From Aeromicrobium sp. (lineage in GTDB: Bacteria > Actinomycetota > Actinomycetes > Propionibacteriales > Nocardioidaceae), in the NCBI GenBank assembly GCA_025965115.1, contig JAOPXO010000059.1, positions 1 to 58,154 of the forward strand: a DNA stretch of 58,154 bases, given 5' to 3'. This document shows positions 55,539-58,154 of this stretch, piece by piece. A program made the position numbers and the translations under genes. The notes under the pieces were generated by a model. The model searched no databases. It was not told the origin of the DNA and was given only the letters and a program-made list of their open reading frames with translations. Within the stretch, counting starts at the first letter, position 1, and each line of letters starts with the position of its first letter.

Positions 55539-56024
55539 TCAGTTGCGCAGGTGGTCGAGCTGGTCGGCCACCGATGAGGCCGCCTCGGTGACCTTGTCCT
55601 TGGCGCGGCGGCCGATGAACTTCTTGTGCGGATCGGGATCCAGCGTGGCCATCAGGAGTCCGCCGGTCATCGAGAGGTTCTTGAGGAAATGTATGCGCTG
55701 ATTGGCCTTGGCGGCCGGATCGGACTCATCCCAGTAGGCGTGGCCGACAACTGTTGTCGGGGGCATCGTCGCGGCAAGCACGAATGCGGCGATCCGCGGA
55801 AAATGGCCGGTGGCGAGGGCGGTGCCGGCAACCACTTGGACGCCGCCGCTGAAGCGGGTCAGACTGGCGCCGTCGACCGGAAGATCGGGTGCCACCCGCT
55901 TGATCAGATCGGCGACGGGCTGTGCCTTGGCAGCACGGGGACCGGGAGATTTGAGCGCCATCGCACCGCCGTAGACGAACATCGACGCGAGCATGGGACG
56001 AGCCACTGTGCGTAGAAGAGTCAT
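55539..56024 (-). CDS. DoxX family membrane protein
   Basis: A 161-residue protein with about four hydrophobic segments. ARPMLASMFVYGGAMALKSP and LTRFSGGVQVVAGTALATGHFPRIAAFVLAATM, then NLSMTGGLLMATLD, are typical of DoxX family members next to aroA in actinobacteria. The role may be quinone-linked redox or thiol stress defence. It is 36 bases upstream of aroA. Not closely similar to the DoxX-like protein at 44 kb. Confidence 0.87.
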   Translation of the reverse strand: MTLLRTVARPMLASMFVYGGAMALKSPGPRAAKAQPVADLIKRVAPDLPVDGASLTRFSGGVQVVAGTALATGHFPRIAAFVLAATMPPTTVVGHAYWDESDPAAKANQRIHFLKNLSMTGGLLMATLDPDPHKKFIGRRAKDKVTEAASSVADQLDHLRN

Positions 56025-56084
56025 GTTCCATTCATACCGGATGGGTGTGCGCGGGCAAGTTTTGCGAGCCGTCGCACGCGATGG

Positions 56085-57677
56085 TCAGATCGGCAACCAG
56101 AGCCCGGCGCTGAACGGTCGTGAGTTGTTGGCGGTGTTCGGGTCGCCTGAGGTCGACACGGTGACGACCCCGCGCTGGAACAGGCTCCGGGCCTTCGCGA
56201 TGAAGGTCGTGCCCTCGCCAGCCGCAAGCTGCTTGGTGCAGGTCAGGGTCGACAGGCGTTGGTTGCGCGTGGCGGCCCCACAGTTCCAGCCAGCGCTGAC
56301 GACGCCGCGAAACACCACCGGACGGCGGAAGGCGATCCGCATGGTCACGGTGTGCGCGACTGCGCGGCCGTGGGTGGTCGCCGAGATCGGGATCGTGTAG
56401 CGCCGCTGGAGCAAGGCGTCATCGTTGGTGACGCTGACCGCGGCGATGCCGTAGTCGGTCGGCGCCGACGGCGGAATCACTGGCGGGTTGCTCGGCGTGC
56501 TCGTCGGTGGATCGGTGGGAGCCGCCTCGGACGGAGCGGTCTCGGTCGGTGCCGGGACAATCGGCGCCACCGCCGGCGTCGGTGTCACGGCCGCTGTCGG
56601 TGTGGGCGTCGACGTGGTCTCTGTCGGTGTCGGGGTGCTCGGTCGTTGAGAGGGGACGACTGCCGGGGCAGTCGTGCTGATCGGTGACCGCTGCGAGACC
56701 GAATCGTGATGAGACGTGGTCACGACGGCCACCGTGCCGGCGGTCGCCAGCCCGGCGACGACGGTGACGGCCACGACACCCTGGGTGCCGGCGCCGGCCG
56801 CGACCGCCTTGACGGGTTCGAATGCGGCCCGAGCCGCGTGAGCGACCACACCCTTCAGGCCGAGCGCAGCGCCCGCGCCGGCTGCAGCCGCCCCGGTGCC
56901 GGCGAGGTAGCCGGCGGCGGCGGTGCCGAGCAGCGCCGGGCCGAGGATGCCGGACAGGTTGGAGTTGATCTCGGCGAGCTCGAGATACAGACCCGTGCAT
57001 CGGCTGCATCCATCGAGATGGGTCTCGACCTGCGCGGTGTCTCGCGCCGACAGACCTTTGCGTACGTATGAGCCAAGCAGGAGCGTCGTCTTGCGGCAGC
57101 CTTCGTGGAGCGTCGGTGCGAGATGTCCCTGGAGGTACGCCTGGCGCAGACCTTCGCGGGCTCGATAGGCGAGTGCCGAGACGCTGTTGGCGCTCATGCC
57201 CAGCAGTGGAGCGATCTCAGCGGGTTTCTGGCCCTCGACGTCGAGATGCCACAGCACGAGCTGCCAGCGTTCGGGGAGGGATGAGAACGCCGCCGCGGCA
57301 GCGCTCTTCTCGAATCTCATCGTCGCGGGGTCGACGAACTCAACAGCACGGTCGAGCTCGGCCTCATCGCCTGTCGAGGTGACCCGTTTCGATACGCGGA
57401 TCCGGTCGATGTGCAGCCGGCGGATCGACGTCAACAGGTACGCGCGGAACGACTCGTCGGGTCCCTTGCCTGCCTGGAGCACCGCAAGCACCCGGATGAA
57501 GGACTCCGCGACGAGGTCATCGGCGTCGGGCCCGGGCACCAGCTGGCGAGCCAGGCGGTTCGCCGCGTCGCGGTGGCGACCGAAGAGCTGGCCGTATGAC
57601 TCGGTGTCTCCCGCGCGGACGGCCGCGATCAGTTCGGCATCGCTGGAATCCGCGGTGGTGCTGAGCATGTCTGGCAC
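56085..57677 (-). CDS. ECF sigma factor fused to anti-sigma-like zinc domain, TM and ectodomain
   Basis: A 530-residue fusion. Residues about 15-95 are sigma region 2 (DADDLVAESFIRVL), about 125-180 region 4 (SSLPERWQLVLWHLDVEGQKPAEIA with a helix-turn-helix). Next comes a ZAS/zf-HC2-type domain with H220-x3-C224-x2-C227 (HLDGCSRC), hydrophobic Ala/Gly-rich segments and a likely membrane helix at about 301-320, a Pro/Thr-rich linker (330-408) and a C-terminal beta-rich domain (410-530). GTG 57677 follows AGGAGG. It probably senses an outside signal and frees or uses its own sigma part. Such sigma-anti-sigma fusions are known but rare. Confidence 0.88.
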   Translation of the reverse strand: MPDMLSTTADSSDAELIAAVRAGDTESYGQLFGRHRDAANRLARQLVPGPDADDLVAESFIRVLAVLQAGKGPDESFRAYLLTSIRRLHIDRIRVSKRVTSTGDEAELDRAVEFVDPATMRFEKSAAAAAFSSLPERWQLVLWHLDVEGQKPAEIAPLLGMSANSVSALAYRAREGLRQAYLQGHLAPTLHEGCRKTTLLLGSYVRKGLSARDTAQVETHLDGCSRCTGLYLELAEINSNLSGILGPALLGTAAAGYLAGTGAAAAGAGAALGLKGVVAHAARAAFEPVKAVAAGAGTQGVVAVTVVAGLATAGTVAVVTTSHHDSVSQRSPISTTAPAVVPSQRPSTPTPTETTSTPTPTAAVTPTPAVAPIVPAPTETAPSEAAPTDPPTSTPSNPPVIPPSAPTDYGIAAVSVTNDDALLQRRYTIPISATTHGRAVAHTVTMRIAFRRPVVFRGVVSAGWNCGAATRNQRLSTLTCTKQLAAGEGTTFIAKARSLFQRGVVTVSTSGDPNTANNSRPFSAGLWLPI

Positions 57678-57802
57678 GACGACGGCCTCCTGCTGAGATC
57701 AACGATGTCGGAGCCGCCCGGTCACGAATACCCTCGCTCGGTGGCGTCATGACCTGCGGTCATCACCGTCTCATACACGTCCGATCACGAAAGGGGGGCG
57801 CC

Positions 57803-58154
57803 GTGTTCAACTCGGGAATGAGCTTTGCGCTCCTGGAAGAGGCCGTCCGCGACGGTCGACCGGACGTAGCTGTCGTTGCACACGAGGTGGGAGCGAGTGC
57901 AGCGCAGATGGGCATCCCGCTCCACGAGGTCATGGATCACGTGGAGCGGGCGCATGCCCAGGGAGAGCCGTCCTTCGCGACGGTCCGTGCCGCAGCACTG
58001 GCATGGGTCGAGAAGGCTCTGCTGCACCAGGTGGACGTGTCGTGCGAGCATCCGTTGACCTCATTGGCGACGGTTCCGCATGTACGCTCCCGGCTCGGCG
58101 ACGTCTATCGGGGGGCCGAGCGGGCCGGGACGCGAGCCGCGGACACCCATGTCC
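57803..58154 (+). CDS. Unknown protein, N-terminal part
   Basis: The frame opens at GTG 57803 (AAGGGGGG just upstream) and stays open to the right edge, 117 codons. It starts MFNSGMSFALLEEAVRDG and is rich in Ala, Val, His and Glu, helical by look, without a membrane segment. No family is recognised. It is divergent from the sigma-fusion gene, with 125 bases between, and could be a target or partner of it; this is position only. Confidence 0.6.
   Translation, partial: MFNSGMSFALLEEAVRDGRPDVAVVAHEVGASAAQMGIPLHEVMDHVERAHAQGEPSFATVRAAALAWVEKALLHQVDVSCEHPLTSLATVPHVRSRLGDVYRGAERAGTRAADTHV

Noticed and set aside
56480-56660. Repetitive short units that could suggest a tandem repeat or CRISPR
   Set aside because: They are Pro/Thr/Ala codons of the linker in the sigma-fusion protein; there are no equal spacers or exact repeats.

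Overview
This is a GC-rich actinobacterial chromosome segment with dense gene packing, many GTG starts, ATGA or GTGA stop-start overlaps, and many genes whose -10-like hexamer sits only 6-8 bases before the start codon, as expected for leaderless transcripts. Gene families (CysO-dependent cysteine synthesis, DUF3090/SCO1664/phosphomutase trio, KatG with a Fur-type regulator, DevR/DevS-like pair) point to Actinomycetia, and the overall style suggests a Nocardioidaceae-like member of the Propionibacteriales; the genus is inference only. No rRNA, tRNA, insertion sequence, prophage or CRISPR array was recognised. Both window ends cut genes.

Region 1 (1-15 kb) is mostly housekeeping and redox metabolism: an esterase tail, an MpaB-type oxygenase, a large secreted metallo-hydrolase, an LLM flavoprotein, an Eis-like acetyltransferase, nicotinate phosphoribosyltransferase, then clpS and an AosR-like gene. 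A NarL-type two-component system and a SHOCT membrane protein follow, then mec-cysO-cysM, the sulfur-carrier route to cysteine, and a MarR-MFS efflux pair. Region 2 (15-29 kb) holds small enzymes, the phosphomutase-DUF3090-SCO1664 operon, two divergent TetR systems with paired palindromic operators, polyphosphate kinase 2, a secreted lipase, fur-katG, and an SRPBCC-ArsR pair behind a striking 18-bp-arm inverted repeat.

Region 3 (29.3-44.6 kb) is the most interesting. It is a compact hypoxia/dormancy-like island: zinc alcohol dehydrogenase, DevR-like regulator, DevS-like GAF sensor kinase (tail to tail with devR), universal stress protein, phosphoketolase plus acetate kinase, cydABDC with a pyridoxamine-oxidase-fold protein, and a DoxX-like membrane protein. 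Five promoter regions carry copies of a 14-bp box of form GGGAC-N4-GTCCC (six copies, most with one or two mismatches), the same architecture as the mycobacterial DosR box. The genes fit a coherent programme: high-affinity respiration by cytochrome bd, substrate-level ATP from xylulose-5-P via acetyl-P, NADH disposal by alcohol dehydrogenase, and stress protection.

Region 4 (44.6-58.15 kb) contains a 39-residue basic microprotein with its own promoter, two secreted proteins (one unknown, one sedolisin-type peptidase), small proline-rich and Thr/Ser-rich proteins, a double GNAT protein, a cysteine-free L36 paralogue behind a Zur-like box, arfB-padR, a CBS protein, hisN-rsgA-aroA, a DoxX protein, and an ECF sigma factor fused to a zinc-binding anti-sigma-like domain, a membrane segment and an extracytoplasmic domain.
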